DNA of 16,423 nt. Source: an uncultured Dorea sp. (GTDB lineage Bacteria > Bacillota > Clostridia > Lachnospirales > Lachnospiraceae). The translations under genes were made by a program, and so were the position numbers. Positions 6,776-13,242 of the stretch are shown here, piece after piece; position 1 is the first letter of the stretch; each line of letters starts with the position of its first letter. A model generated the notes under the pieces. The model was not told where the DNA came from, ran no database searches, and saw only the letters and a list, made by a program, of their open reading frames with translations. The DNA lies in the NCBI GenBank assembly GCA_910578455.1, contig CAJTQA010000056.1, forward strand, positions 1 to 16,423. The letters are read 5' to 3'.

Positions 6776-7393
6776 ATGAATGATAAATGGATAAGCTTTG
6801 CAATCCGTATTCAAAGTATTGCACAGGCAGGCCTTCAATACGGAAAAGATAAGTATGATAGAGAACGGTACGAAGAATTAAGAAAGATTTCTGCTGAAAT
6901 GATTTCTGCCAAAACAGACATTTCGATTGATAAGGTTTATGACTTGTTCTGCAATGAAAATGGTTATCAGACACCAAAAGTCGATACAAGAGCTGCTATA
7001 TTTATTGACGGTAAAATACTCCTTGTTCATGAAAATAACGGTACTTGGTCATTGCCGGGCGGTTGGTGTGATGTAGATCAGTCTGTTGCAACGAATACAG
7101 TGAAGGAGGTAAAAGAAGAAACGGGCTTTACTGTATCGGCAGAAAAACTGATTGCCGTTCAGGATTGGAGAAAGCATAATGTAACAAACTATGCATACGG
7201 TGTAGTCAAGATTTTTGTTATGTGCAAATATGATGGCGGAAAATTTGAAGAAAACATAGAAACGACCGAAATTGCGTTTTTCGATGAAAATTCAATACCT
7301 GAAAATCTTGCAGTGGAGAAATGTACCAGGGAACAGATATTGATGTGTTTCAAATCATTTAACCATCCTGATTCTCCAACACTATTTGATTAA
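6776..7393 (+). CDS. Nudix hydrolase (ADP-ribose pyrophosphatase-like)
   Basis: A 205-residue protein. An N-terminal helical part (about 1-65, WISFAIRIQSIAQAGLQY) precedes the Nudix domain (about 70-195). The Nudix box spans about 95-118: GGWCDVDQ...VKEVKEETGF. The essential EE pair is present, but the first box Glu is Gln102 and the box Arg is Lys, conservative departures. Family members hydrolyse nucleoside diphosphates linked to another moiety such as ADP-ribose; the substrate here is unknown. Start: a TTG at 6752 and an ATG at 6761 are in frame, but ATG 6776 has GGAG 9 nt upstream and matches where family homology begins. Confidence 0.82.
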   Translation: MNDKWISFAIRIQSIAQAGLQYGKDKYDRERYEELRKISAEMISAKTDISIDKVYDLFCNENGYQTPKVDTRAAIFIDGKILLVHENNGTWSLPGGWCDVDQSVATNTVKEVKEETGFTVSAEKLIAVQDWRKHNVTNYAYGVVKIFVMCKYDGGKFEENIETTEIAFFDENSIPENLAVEKCTREQILMCFKSFNHPDSPTLFD

Positions 7394-7401
7394 TCTGTTA
7401 T

Positions 7402-7644
7402 CCGATCAAATGGAATCTGGACACTAAATATTACGGCAGGACCATGCAGATGCAGTATGACAAGGCGACGCTGCACTCTGGGAATGTATACCAGATTTTT
7501 GCGTATGTGAAAAATCAAGATGCATCCGGCAACGGAAAAGTTTCGGGCATGCTGCTGTATGCAAAGACAGATGGGCAAATCACGCCAGATTACAGCTATA
7601 TGATGAGCGGAAATAAGATCAGCGCGAACATAATGCTGAGCTGA
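7402..7644 (+). pseudogene. mcrC: McrC-family restriction subunit, internally deleted C-terminal remnant
   Basis: From 7402 the frame reads PIKWNLDTKYYGRTMQMQYD and then SGNVYQIFAYVKN and GMLLYAKT. The stretch around DTKYYG, the Asp-x-Lys edge of the PD-(D/E)xK nuclease, followed by YQIF-YVKN and MLLYAKT is characteristic of McrC/LlaJI-type subunits of 5-methylcytosine-dependent restriction. In the family a few dozen residues with the first catalytic Asp normally separate an IKW-type segment from the DTKYY strand; here the two abut at about 7419-7422, so an internal deletion is evident. The N-terminal domain and the McrB GTPase gene are absent. The frame ends ...NKISANIMLS inside a palindrome. 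Dead remnant. Confidence 0.72.
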
Positions 7645-7658
7645 TGCAAGCATTATGT
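7628..7658. repeat. Perfect 10-bp inverted repeat at the mcrC junction
   Basis: ACATAATGCT (7628-7637) and AGCATTATGT (7649-7658) flank an 11-nt loop and overlap the remnant's stop codon. No T-tract follows, so termination is doubtful. The arm starts where McrC similarity ends, so it may be a rearrangement scar. Confidence 0.45.
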
Positions 7659-7674
7659 CCGGGGAAGATGAGGT

Positions 7675-8007
7675 CTATGGGCTGCTGCTATCCAGGTAAT
7701 CTCTTCCCCAGTCACACATAGTATTTAAAATTGGAAACAGCGTATTTCCAAAGTCTGTAAGGGTATATTCCGTTTTGGGAGGAACGACGGGATATACCTT
7801 TCTGTTTATCAGCCCGTCTTTTTCGAGTTCTCTTAGCTGCTGTGCCAGCATTTTATCAGTTGCTTTTGGAATCAGCCTGTGCAATTCGCTGTACCGCAGG
7901 GTTTTTCCCATGAGATGCCAAAGGATGACGGATTTATATTTTCCTCCGATCAGGTCAATGGTTGCCTCTACGGGGCAGGTATAGCTGTTTTTGCAATTTA
8001 CGCTCAT
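7675..8007 (-). CDS. HxlR-family (DUF24) transcriptional regulator
   Basis: A 110-residue winged-helix repressor of the HxlR/DUF24 group: CPVEATIDLIGGKYKSVILW, then LRYSELHRLIP, MLAQQLRELEKDGLI and YPVVPPKTEYTLT, the usual wing. AAGGAGA precedes the ATG. Two Cys residues near the N-terminus (Cys5, Cys11) are of interest because YodB and HypR in Bacillus subtilis sense electrophiles or disulfide stress through such N-terminal cysteines. It is divergent from a nitroreductase, the same arrangement as hypR-hypO, so it most likely represses that gene and itself from the shared intergenic region. Confidence 0.9.
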   Translation of the reverse strand: MSVNCKNSYTCPVEATIDLIGGKYKSVILWHLMGKTLRYSELHRLIPKATDKMLAQQLRELEKDGLINRKVYPVVPPKTEYTLTDFGNTLFPILNTMCDWGRDYLDSSSP

Positions 8008-8021
8008 GGATATTCTCCTTA

Positions 8022-8087
8022 CTTACTTTTTGGATAGTATATACCTGAAAAGTGCATTCTTGCCTTTGCGGCGGCTTGCGGTATAAT
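8022..8087. promoter_or_regulatory. Divergent promoter/operator of the HxlR-nitroreductase pair
   Basis: Towards the nitroreductase: TTGCCT (8060-8065), 16-bp spacer, perfect TATAAT (8082-8087). Towards the regulator on the minus strand: TATACT (8041-8036) with no good -35. The segment TACTTACTTTTTGGATAGTA (about 8020-8039) has TACT/AGTA ends, a plausible DUF24 operator covering the regulator promoter. The operator role is inference. Confidence 0.45.
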
Positions 8088-8137
8088 TATAGTACAGAGT
8101 AATCTGGAAATCAAGTTTCATAACAGGAGGAGAACTT

Positions 8138-8662
8138 ATGGATTTTTTGGAAATTGCGAAATCACGTTATTCTGTCCGTGATTACAAAAGTAAAAAGGTG
8201 GAGCCGGAAAAGCTTGAAAAGATTTTGCAGGCGGCCCATGCAGCGCCTACGGCGGCGAACCTTCAGCCAGTCCGCCTGATTGTCGTGCAGGAGGACGAGG
8301 GGCTGGGTAAGGTCGGGAAGGCGGCAAATATTTATGGGGCGCCGCTGGCGATTATCGTCTGCTCTGAGCATGACAGGGCGTGGACGCGCCCGTTTGACGG
8401 GAAGAAGACTACTGATATAGATGCGTCGATTCTTACGGATCACATGATGCTGGAAGCGACGGAGCTGGGATTGGGATCTGTCTGGATATGCTACTTTAAG
8501 CCTGACATTATCAGGGAGGAATTCAAACTTCCGGATACGCTAGAGCCGATCAACATTCTGGCAATAGGGTATGGGGATGGAAGTCCTGCCGACCCGGAGC
8601 GCCATGGGGTGCAGCGCATTTCTCTGGATGAGCTTGTATCCTATGAAAAGCTGTCGGTTTAA
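8138..8662 (+). CDS. Nitroreductase-family FMN oxidoreductase
   Basis: A 174-residue protein. Family markers: RYSVRDY (10-16, FMN phosphate contact), APTAANLQPVRLIVV (about 42-56, FMN pocket) and LGLGSVWICYF (about 115-125, isoalloxazine side), with an expected C-terminal tail. The short length fits the NfrA-like/YodC-like subgroup active on nitro compounds or quinones with NAD(P)H; the physiological substrate is unknown. AGGAGGAGA precedes the ATG. Being divergent from an HxlR regulator suggests induction by electrophile or quinone stress. A probable terminator overlaps the stop. Confidence 0.9.
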   Translation: MDFLEIAKSRYSVRDYKSKKVEPEKLEKILQAAHAAPTAANLQPVRLIVVQEDEGLGKVGKAANIYGAPLAIIVCSEHDRAWTRPFDGKKTTDIDASILTDHMMLEATELGLGSVWICYFKPDIIREEFKLPDTLEPINILAIGYGDGSPADPERHGVQRISLDELVSYEKLSV

Positions 8663-8674
8663 CCCGGCAGCTTT
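8647..8674 (+). terminator. Probable terminator of the nitroreductase gene
   Basis: AAAGCTGTCGG (8647-8657) pairs with CCGGCAGCTTT (8664-8674) except for one G-T position; the loop is 6 nt. The stem includes the last codons and stop. The T-tract is weak (CTTTCATGTT). Confidence 0.5.
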
Positions 8675-8711
8675 CATGTTAAAGAAAAGTTCTTAAGACG
8701 AAATGTCATGA

Positions 8712-8740
8712 TTGAATTACCTGTCCGTATATGTTACGAT
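8712..8740 (+). promoter_or_regulatory. Probable sigma-A promoter of the fusion gene
   Basis: TTGAAT (8712-8717), 17-bp spacer, TACGAT (8735-8740), 28 bp before the chosen start codon. Confidence 0.45.
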
Positions 8741-8768
8741 TTCAGTCACAGACAAGGAGGATGAACCT

Positions 8769-10541
8769 ATGACCTTATATTTGACAAGCAGCCCCACCGG
8801 CTCTTACCGGGAGGCAAAGCAGCCGTCCTACAAAGGATTTAACCCGGAGAACCGCCTGGTGGATAATCTTAAGGCAGACTGGAAGGAACAGTCAAGATGT
8901 TTGCTCATCTGCGCCAATCCGGACGCATATATGCAGAATAATGAGATGCGGTTCTTTTTTGAGAAGACGGTGAGGGAGACGGGGCTTTCGGTCTCGGCGT
9001 TTGATGTGTGCGACAGTCGCAACGGTGAGGAGACAGTGAAAAATCTCCGGGCTTATGACGTGCTTATCCTGGGGGGAGGCCATGTGCCAACTCAGAACCG
9101 TTTTTTTCAAAGAATCGGGCTTATCCAGGCGATTAAGGGATTTGACGGGATTGTGATGGGCATCAGCGCGGGAACTATGAACTGCGCGGGAACGGTATAC
9201 GCCCAGCCGGAGATGCCGGGGGAGAGCACCAGCAAGGTTTACCGGAGGTTTTTGGAGGGGCTTGGGCTGACCCGTTGCAATGTGCTGCCGCACTACCAGG
9301 CGGTGAAGGGAGACGTGTTGGACGGAAAGCGGCTGATGGAAGACATTACGTATCCGGACAGTTTCGGGCGGAAATTCTACGCGCTGCCTGACGGGAGCTA
9401 TATTTTACAGAAGGACGGGGCGGTGACAGTTTTCGGGGAGGCGTACCTTGTGGCGGAGGGGGAGATCGGGAAAATCTGCTCTGCGGGAGAGAGCCTTATT
9501 CTCCACAAGAGGAGGCAGAGGTATCAGGGAACCCATCCGAGGAGGTTTGAGGAGAAATATAAAGAGCATGAGCCGGAGAAATACGCGGATACGATAGAAA
9601 AGGTAATCAGCAAGGGAAGTACCCCGGCGGGGATGCACATTTCCATCTGCGTGGAGGAGATTCTTGAGGTTCTTAACATTCGGCCGGGGGAGAGGGGGAT
9701 TGACCTGACCTTAGGGTACGGCGGGCATACCCGCAGGATGCTGGAGCAGCTTAAGGGGCAGGGGCATATATGGGGGCTGGATGTAGACCCCATTGAGCTC
9801 AGGAAGACGAAGGAGCGGCTTAATGGCCTTGGGTACGGTGAGGATGTGCTGACGGTGATTCAGGAGAACTTTTCGGAGATTGCCCGTATCGGGAAGGAAT
9901 ACGGACCCTTTGATTTTGTGCTGGCGGATCTCGGCGTGTCTTCCATGCAGATTGACAACCCTGAGCGGGGATTTTCTTATAAGACGGAGGGGCCGCTGGA
10001 CCTGCGGCTGAATCCTGAGCAGGGCGTGACTGCGGCGGAACGGCTTTTGGAGCTTAGTGAGGAAGAGATTGCGGGGATGCTTGCGGAAAATGCAGACGAG
10101 CCTTACGCCCGGGAAATCGCGGGAGAGCTTGCGGGGCGAATCAGGCGGGGCAGGAAACCGGAGACTACAGCGCAGCTCAGGGAGGCTGTTGAGGCCGCGC
10201 TTGCGTTTCTGCCAGAGGACAAGCAGAAAAAGGACGTGGTGAAAAAGACGTGCCAGCGTGTCTTTCAGGCAATCCGCATCGATGTGAACAGTGAGTTTGA
10301 AGTGCTGGATGCTATGCTGGCGGGATTGCCGGAGGCGATGGCGCCCGGAGGGAGGGCGGCAATCCTTACCTTCCATTCCGGGGAGGACAGGCTGGTGAAA
10401 AAGGCATTTAAGCGATTTTACAATGAAGGAATCTTCTGCGATATCGCAAAGGACGTCATCCGGCCGTCGGCGGAGGAATGCAGAAGAAACGGCAGGGCGG
10501 GGTGCGCGAAACTCCGCTGGGCTGTAAAGGCAGAAATGTAA
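8769..10541 (+). CDS. Fusion: peptidase S51/GATase-like domain plus RsmH 16S rRNA methyltransferase
   Basis: A 590-residue two-domain protein in one uninterrupted frame. Residues about 1-245 are a peptidase-S51/class-I-glutamine-amidotransferase-like domain: LILGGGHVPTQN (98-110), nucleophile elbow GISAGTMN with Ser133, candidate acid Glu148, and His175 in VLPHYQ. Residues about 258-590 are RsmH (MraW), which N4-methylates C1402 of 16S rRNA with S-adenosylmethionine: SAM loop IDLTLGYGGH (311-320), GLDVDP (336-341), FVLADLGVSSMQID (383-396), GFSYKTEGPLDLRLNP (401-416), FQAIRIDVNSEF (499-510), TFHSGEDRLVKKAF (534-547) and C-terminal NGRAGCAKLR. RsmH alone is about 310 residues, so this half is full length. 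FHSLED reads FHSGED here. Start: AAGGAGG (8754-8760) is 8 nt before ATG 8769; the earlier in-frame start at 8712 lacks a site. No dcw-cluster genes adjoin it, so this may be a second RsmH. Confidence 0.88.
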   Translation: MTLYLTSSPTGSYREAKQPSYKGFNPENRLVDNLKADWKEQSRCLLICANPDAYMQNNEMRFFFEKTVRETGLSVSAFDVCDSRNGEETVKNLRAYDVLILGGGHVPTQNRFFQRIGLIQAIKGFDGIVMGISAGTMNCAGTVYAQPEMPGESTSKVYRRFLEGLGLTRCNVLPHYQAVKGDVLDGKRLMEDITYPDSFGRKFYALPDGSYILQKDGAVTVFGEAYLVAEGEIGKICSAGESLILHKRRQRYQGTHPRRFEEKYKEHEPEKYADTIEKVISKGSTPAGMHISICVEEILEVLNIRPGERGIDLTLGYGGHTRRMLEQLKGQGHIWGLDVDPIELRKTKERLNGLGYGEDVLTVIQENFSEIARIGKEYGPFDFVLADLGVSSMQIDNPERGFSYKTEGPLDLRLNPEQGVTAAERLLELSEEEIAGMLAENADEPYAREIAGELAGRIRRGRKPETTAQLREAVEAALAFLPEDKQKKDVVKKTCQRVFQAIRIDVNSEFEVLDAMLAGLPEAMAPGGRAAILTFHSGEDRLVKKAFKRFYNEGIFCDIAKDVIRPSAEECRRNGRAGCAKLRWAVKAEM

Positions 10542-10559
10542 AGGGAAGAAAAGGAAGAT

Positions 10560-10596
10560 ATTTTACAAGACACGCGTCGGCCTTTCCTGTAAAATA
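10560..10596. repeat. 8-bp inverted repeat upstream of the araC-type gene
   Basis: ATTTTACA (10560-10567) and TGTAAAAT (10589-10596) flank 21 nt. The right half contains a TAAAAT that could be a -10. It may be an operator or a weak hairpin after the fusion gene; there is no T-tract on either side. Confidence 0.3.
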
Positions 10597-10669
10597 ACAG
10601 TGATGGCGATTGCCTGCTGAGGGCAGTTTGGGAAGAAGGGAAAGGGCAATTTTGACAGGAGGAGCTGGC

Positions 10670-11518
10670 ATGAAAAAGGAAATGAGGACGGCGGTGTACG
10701 ATGAAGAGCTGGGGGTAGAGGCTTATCGTTTTAAAGGGATCATGCAGCCGTTTCCCGCTCATTTTCACCGGTATTATGTTATCGGCCTTGTGGAGGGCGG
10801 GGATCGTATGCTTTCCTGTAAGAACAGGGAGCATGTCTTGGAAAGGGGAGACGTAATACTGTTCAATCCTGGGGATAGCCATGCCTGCGTGCAGAACGGC
10901 GGGGGCGCGTTTGACTACCGGGGAATCAATATCGGAGAGCAGGTCATGTTTGGCCTGGCACAGGAAGTTACCGGGAGGCGGATGCTGCCAGGGTTTTCGA
11001 AAAATGTTGTCCGGGACGGGGAAACCGCCTGCCAGGTGCGTGTGCTCCATGAGATGATTATGGAAGAAACCGGAGGATTTGGACGGGAGGAAACTTTATT
11101 GTTTCTCATCTTGAGGCTTGTCCAGATGTTCGGACAGCCCTTTGAGAGCTGTGTTTCGCCGTGTAGGCAGGAGATTGCGAGGGCGTGTGAATATATGGAA
11201 CAGAATTTCCCGGAGCGGATTTGCCTGGATGATATCTGCCGCTATGCAGGGCTTGGAAAATCTGCGCTGCTGAGGGCTTTTACAAAGGAAAAGGGCGTCA
11301 CTCCCTACCGTTATCTTGAGGCCGTCCGTATCGGTGCGGCTAAGAAGATGCTGGCAAAGGGGAGTTCTCCTGCGGAGACGGCTATGCAGACAGGGTTTTC
11401 GGACCAGAGCCATTTTACCAATTATTTCAGTCAGTTTATCGGGCTTGCTCCGGGGAGTTACCGGAAAATATTTGCCGAAAAAGATGGATGCAGAGGAGGC
11501 TGGTCTCATGAAGGATAA
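10670..11518 (+). CDS. AraC-family regulator with N-terminal cupin
   Basis: A 282-residue protein. The N-terminal cupin-like ligand domain (about 20-100) shows FPAHFHRYYVIGLVEGG and GDVILFNPGDSHACVQ. The C-terminal double helix-turn-helix (about 168-268) shows ICLDDICRYAGLGKSALLRA for helix pair one and ETAMQTGFSDQSHFTNYFSQ for pair two, ending in the consensus LAPGSYRK. AGGAGG (10658-10663) fixes the start at ATG 10670 rather than the longer frame from 10610. Its last 11 nt overlap the EamA transporter start, so regulator and exporter are one unit. Inference: it senses a small metabolite exported by that transporter. Confidence 0.92.
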   Translation: MKKEMRTAVYDEELGVEAYRFKGIMQPFPAHFHRYYVIGLVEGGDRMLSCKNREHVLERGDVILFNPGDSHACVQNGGGAFDYRGINIGEQVMFGLAQEVTGRRMLPGFSKNVVRDGETACQVRVLHEMIMEETGGFGREETLLFLILRLVQMFGQPFESCVSPCRQEIARACEYMEQNFPERICLDDICRYAGLGKSALLRAFTKEKGVTPYRYLEAVRIGAAKKMLAKGSSPAETAMQTGFSDQSHFTNYFSQFIGLAPGSYRKIFAEKDGCRGGWSHEG

Positions 11519-12425
11519 GAGCTTTGCCGGGAATCTGGCGGCGTTATTTACAATTGTCATATGGGGAACTACATTTATATCTACAAAGGTGCTGCTGATT
11601 GACTTTCAGCCGGTGGAGATTTTGTTTTTTCGGTTTGTTCTGGGATTTCTGGCGTTAGTTCTTGTGTGCCCCCAACGCCTTAAGGGGGTGAGCCGCGGGC
11701 AGGAGGCGGTCTTTGCGCTGGCGGGGCTGTGCGGAGTCAGTCTGTATTTTCTGCTGGAAAATATCGCCCTCACTTTTACCATGGCGTCAAATGTGGGGGT
11801 TATCATATCGGTGGCGCCCTTTTTTACAGCGATGCTGTCCCGGGGATTGGGGCGCGGCAAATCTTATAAGGATGCCGGGGAAAAGCTTGGCGCCGGATTT
11901 TTTGCCGGGTTTGCGGTGGCCATGGCGGGCATTGCCATGATCAGCTTTAACGGCTCTGAGCTTTCCCTGAATCCTGCGGGGGATATACTGGCAGTGCTGG
12001 CGGCGATTGTGTGGGCGTGCTATTCTTTGCTCACGAAAAAAATCGGGAGCTTTGGCTATCCGGTCATCCTCACTACGCGGAGGACGTTTTTCTATGGACT
12101 TCTCTTTATGGCGCCGGCTCTTTGTTTCTTTGATTTCGAGCCGGATCTGGGGCGGTTTGCGGACAGGATGAACCTGCTTAATATCCTCTATCTGGGGCTG
12201 GGTGCCTCTGCGCTTTGCTTTGTGACATGGAATGTGGCAGTGAAGGTGCTGGGGGCGGTAAAGACCAGCGTGTATATTTATATGGTTCCGGTGATAACGG
12301 TAGTGACATCCGCGGCGGTGCTGCATGAGCGGGTGACGGCTGTCTCGGCGGCGGGAACGGTGCTTGCGGTGGCGGGCCTGTTTATCTCGGAGCGTGACGG
12401 GAGAGGCCGGGAGGAGAAGGGGTAA
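11508..12425 (+). CDS. EamA/DMT-family transporter
   Basis: A 305-residue membrane protein with about ten hydrophobic segments in two EamA repeats (about 8-145 and 160-298). The first repeat has the WGTTFISTK motif of drug/metabolite transporters at about 19-27; the second has WACYSLLTKK and a VPVITVVTSAAVL loop. The family mostly exports amino acids, nucleosides or small metabolites; the substrate is not evident. The ATG at 11508 has GGAGG about 10 nt upstream inside the araC gene; in-frame starts farther left are shadows of that gene. Overlap with the regulator implies coupled translation. Confidence 0.9.
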   Translation: MKDKSFAGNLAALFTIVIWGTTFISTKVLLIDFQPVEILFFRFVLGFLALVLVCPQRLKGVSRGQEAVFALAGLCGVSLYFLLENIALTFTMASNVGVIISVAPFFTAMLSRGLGRGKSYKDAGEKLGAGFFAGFAVAMAGIAMISFNGSELSLNPAGDILAVLAAIVWACYSLLTKKIGSFGYPVILTTRRTFFYGLLFMAPALCFFDFEPDLGRFADRMNLLNILYLGLGASALCFVTWNVAVKVLGAVKTSVYIYMVPVITVVTSAAVLHERVTAVSAAGTVLAVAGLFISERDGRGREEKG

Positions 12426-12463
12426 TATCTGGTATAGAAAAGAATCCTGCTTTCAGATAGTTC

Positions 12464-12507
12464 TTGACAGGACGACAGGCGCCGATATAAAATGAAAGTA
12501 ATCACTT
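12464..12507 (+). promoter_or_regulatory. Promoter and probable auto-operator of the tetR-type gene
   Basis: A perfect TTGACA (12464-12469) is followed after 18 bp by TAAAAT (12488-12493), or after 16 bp by TATAAA. Immediately downstream, AAGTAATCACTT (12496-12507) is a 12-bp near-palindrome matching its reverse complement at 10 positions. The spot between -10 and the gene suits a TetR-family self-repressor. Confidence 0.6.
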
Positions 12508-12531
12508 GCATGAGGGTAAGGGGGTTTTAGG

Positions 12532-13134
12532 ATGGATGATACCAGCCAGAAGATTATCGATGCGGCGATGGCTTTAATCCGCGACAAAGGCTATGTCGCA
12601 ACGACGACAAAGGATATTGCCAGGGAGGCGGGGGTCAATGAGTGTACGCTGTTTCGCAAGTTTAAGACGAAAAAGGATATCATCTTAAGCGGCGTGGAGC
12701 AGGAGCGGTGGCGGGGAGATGTTACGCCGGAGATATTCGGGGATGTAAAGTGGGAGCTTACTTCGGACCTTGAGATGTTTATGGGAAAATACATGGAAAA
12801 GATGACGCCGGATTTTGTCAGGCTGTCCATCGGACTTCGCGCCCCTCAGATTTACGAGGAGACGGCGCCGCTGATCATGAAAGTTCCGGAGGCTTTTTTG
12901 TCCTCGCTGACGAAATACTTTCAGGAAATGGAACGGAGAGGGAAACTGCCGCAGATGGATTTTGAATGTCTGGCGCTCAACTTTTTTTCGGGTACGTTTG
13001 GATATACGTTTCTGAGCGCGTCCTTTGATAAGGCGCTGTCTGCGGTGGGCAGGGAGCGGTATATCCGGCAGTCGGTTGCGGTGTTTGTCCGGGGTATAAA
13101 AGAAACTGGGATATTACAGGAAGAGAAATTATAA
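12532..13134 (+). CDS. TetR/AcrR-family transcriptional regulator
   Basis: A 200-residue protein. The N-terminal helix-turn-helix (about 5-50) is textbook: IIDAAMALIRDKGYVATTTK, DIAREAGVNECTLFRKFKTKKDII. The helical C-terminal ligand and dimer domain (55-195) is variable and gives no ligand. AAGGGGG lies 7 nt before the ATG. It has its own promoter and operator, and the acetolactate synthase gene follows 108 nt downstream on the same strand, separated by a structured leader. Whether it controls that gene is open. Confidence 0.92.
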   Translation: MDDTSQKIIDAAMALIRDKGYVATTTKDIAREAGVNECTLFRKFKTKKDIILSGVEQERWRGDVTPEIFGDVKWELTSDLEMFMGKYMEKMTPDFVRLSIGLRAPQIYEETAPLIMKVPEAFLSSLTKYFQEMERRGKLPQMDFECLALNFFSGTFGYTFLSASFDKALSAVGRERYIRQSVAVFVRGIKETGILQEEKL

Positions 13135-13136
13135 AG

Positions 13137-13188
13137 TTTACGGCACGATTGGATGTACAGGAAGTACATCTGATGACAGCGCCGTAAA
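13137..13188 (+). promoter_or_regulatory. Nested hairpin in the leader of the acetolactate synthase gene
   Basis: TTTACGGC (13137-13144) pairs with GCCGTAAA (13181-13188). Inside, GATGTAC (13152-13158) pairs perfectly with GTACATC (13164-13170) around the loop AGGAA. The structure starts right after the tetR stop and ends 54 nt before the ilvB start. An A-run, not a T-run, follows, so it is not a standard terminator for the plus strand. It does not look like a T-box. It may be an RNA-stability element, an operator or a processing site. Confidence 0.4.
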
Positions 13189-13242
13189 AAAATGATGTTA
13201 ATGCGTGCAAGTACATGCATACATAAAGGAGGATGTAAGGAT

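Noticed and set aside
9711..11050. Two minus-strand open frames (9711-10376 and 10418-11050) opposite the RsmH fusion and araC gene
   Set aside because: Antisense shadows without domains or start signals; the plus-strand proteins are unambiguous.
13137..13242. T-box or amino-acid attenuator upstream of ilvB
   Set aside because: No T-box sequence, no leader peptide rich in branched-chain codons, and no terminator T-tract after the hairpin.
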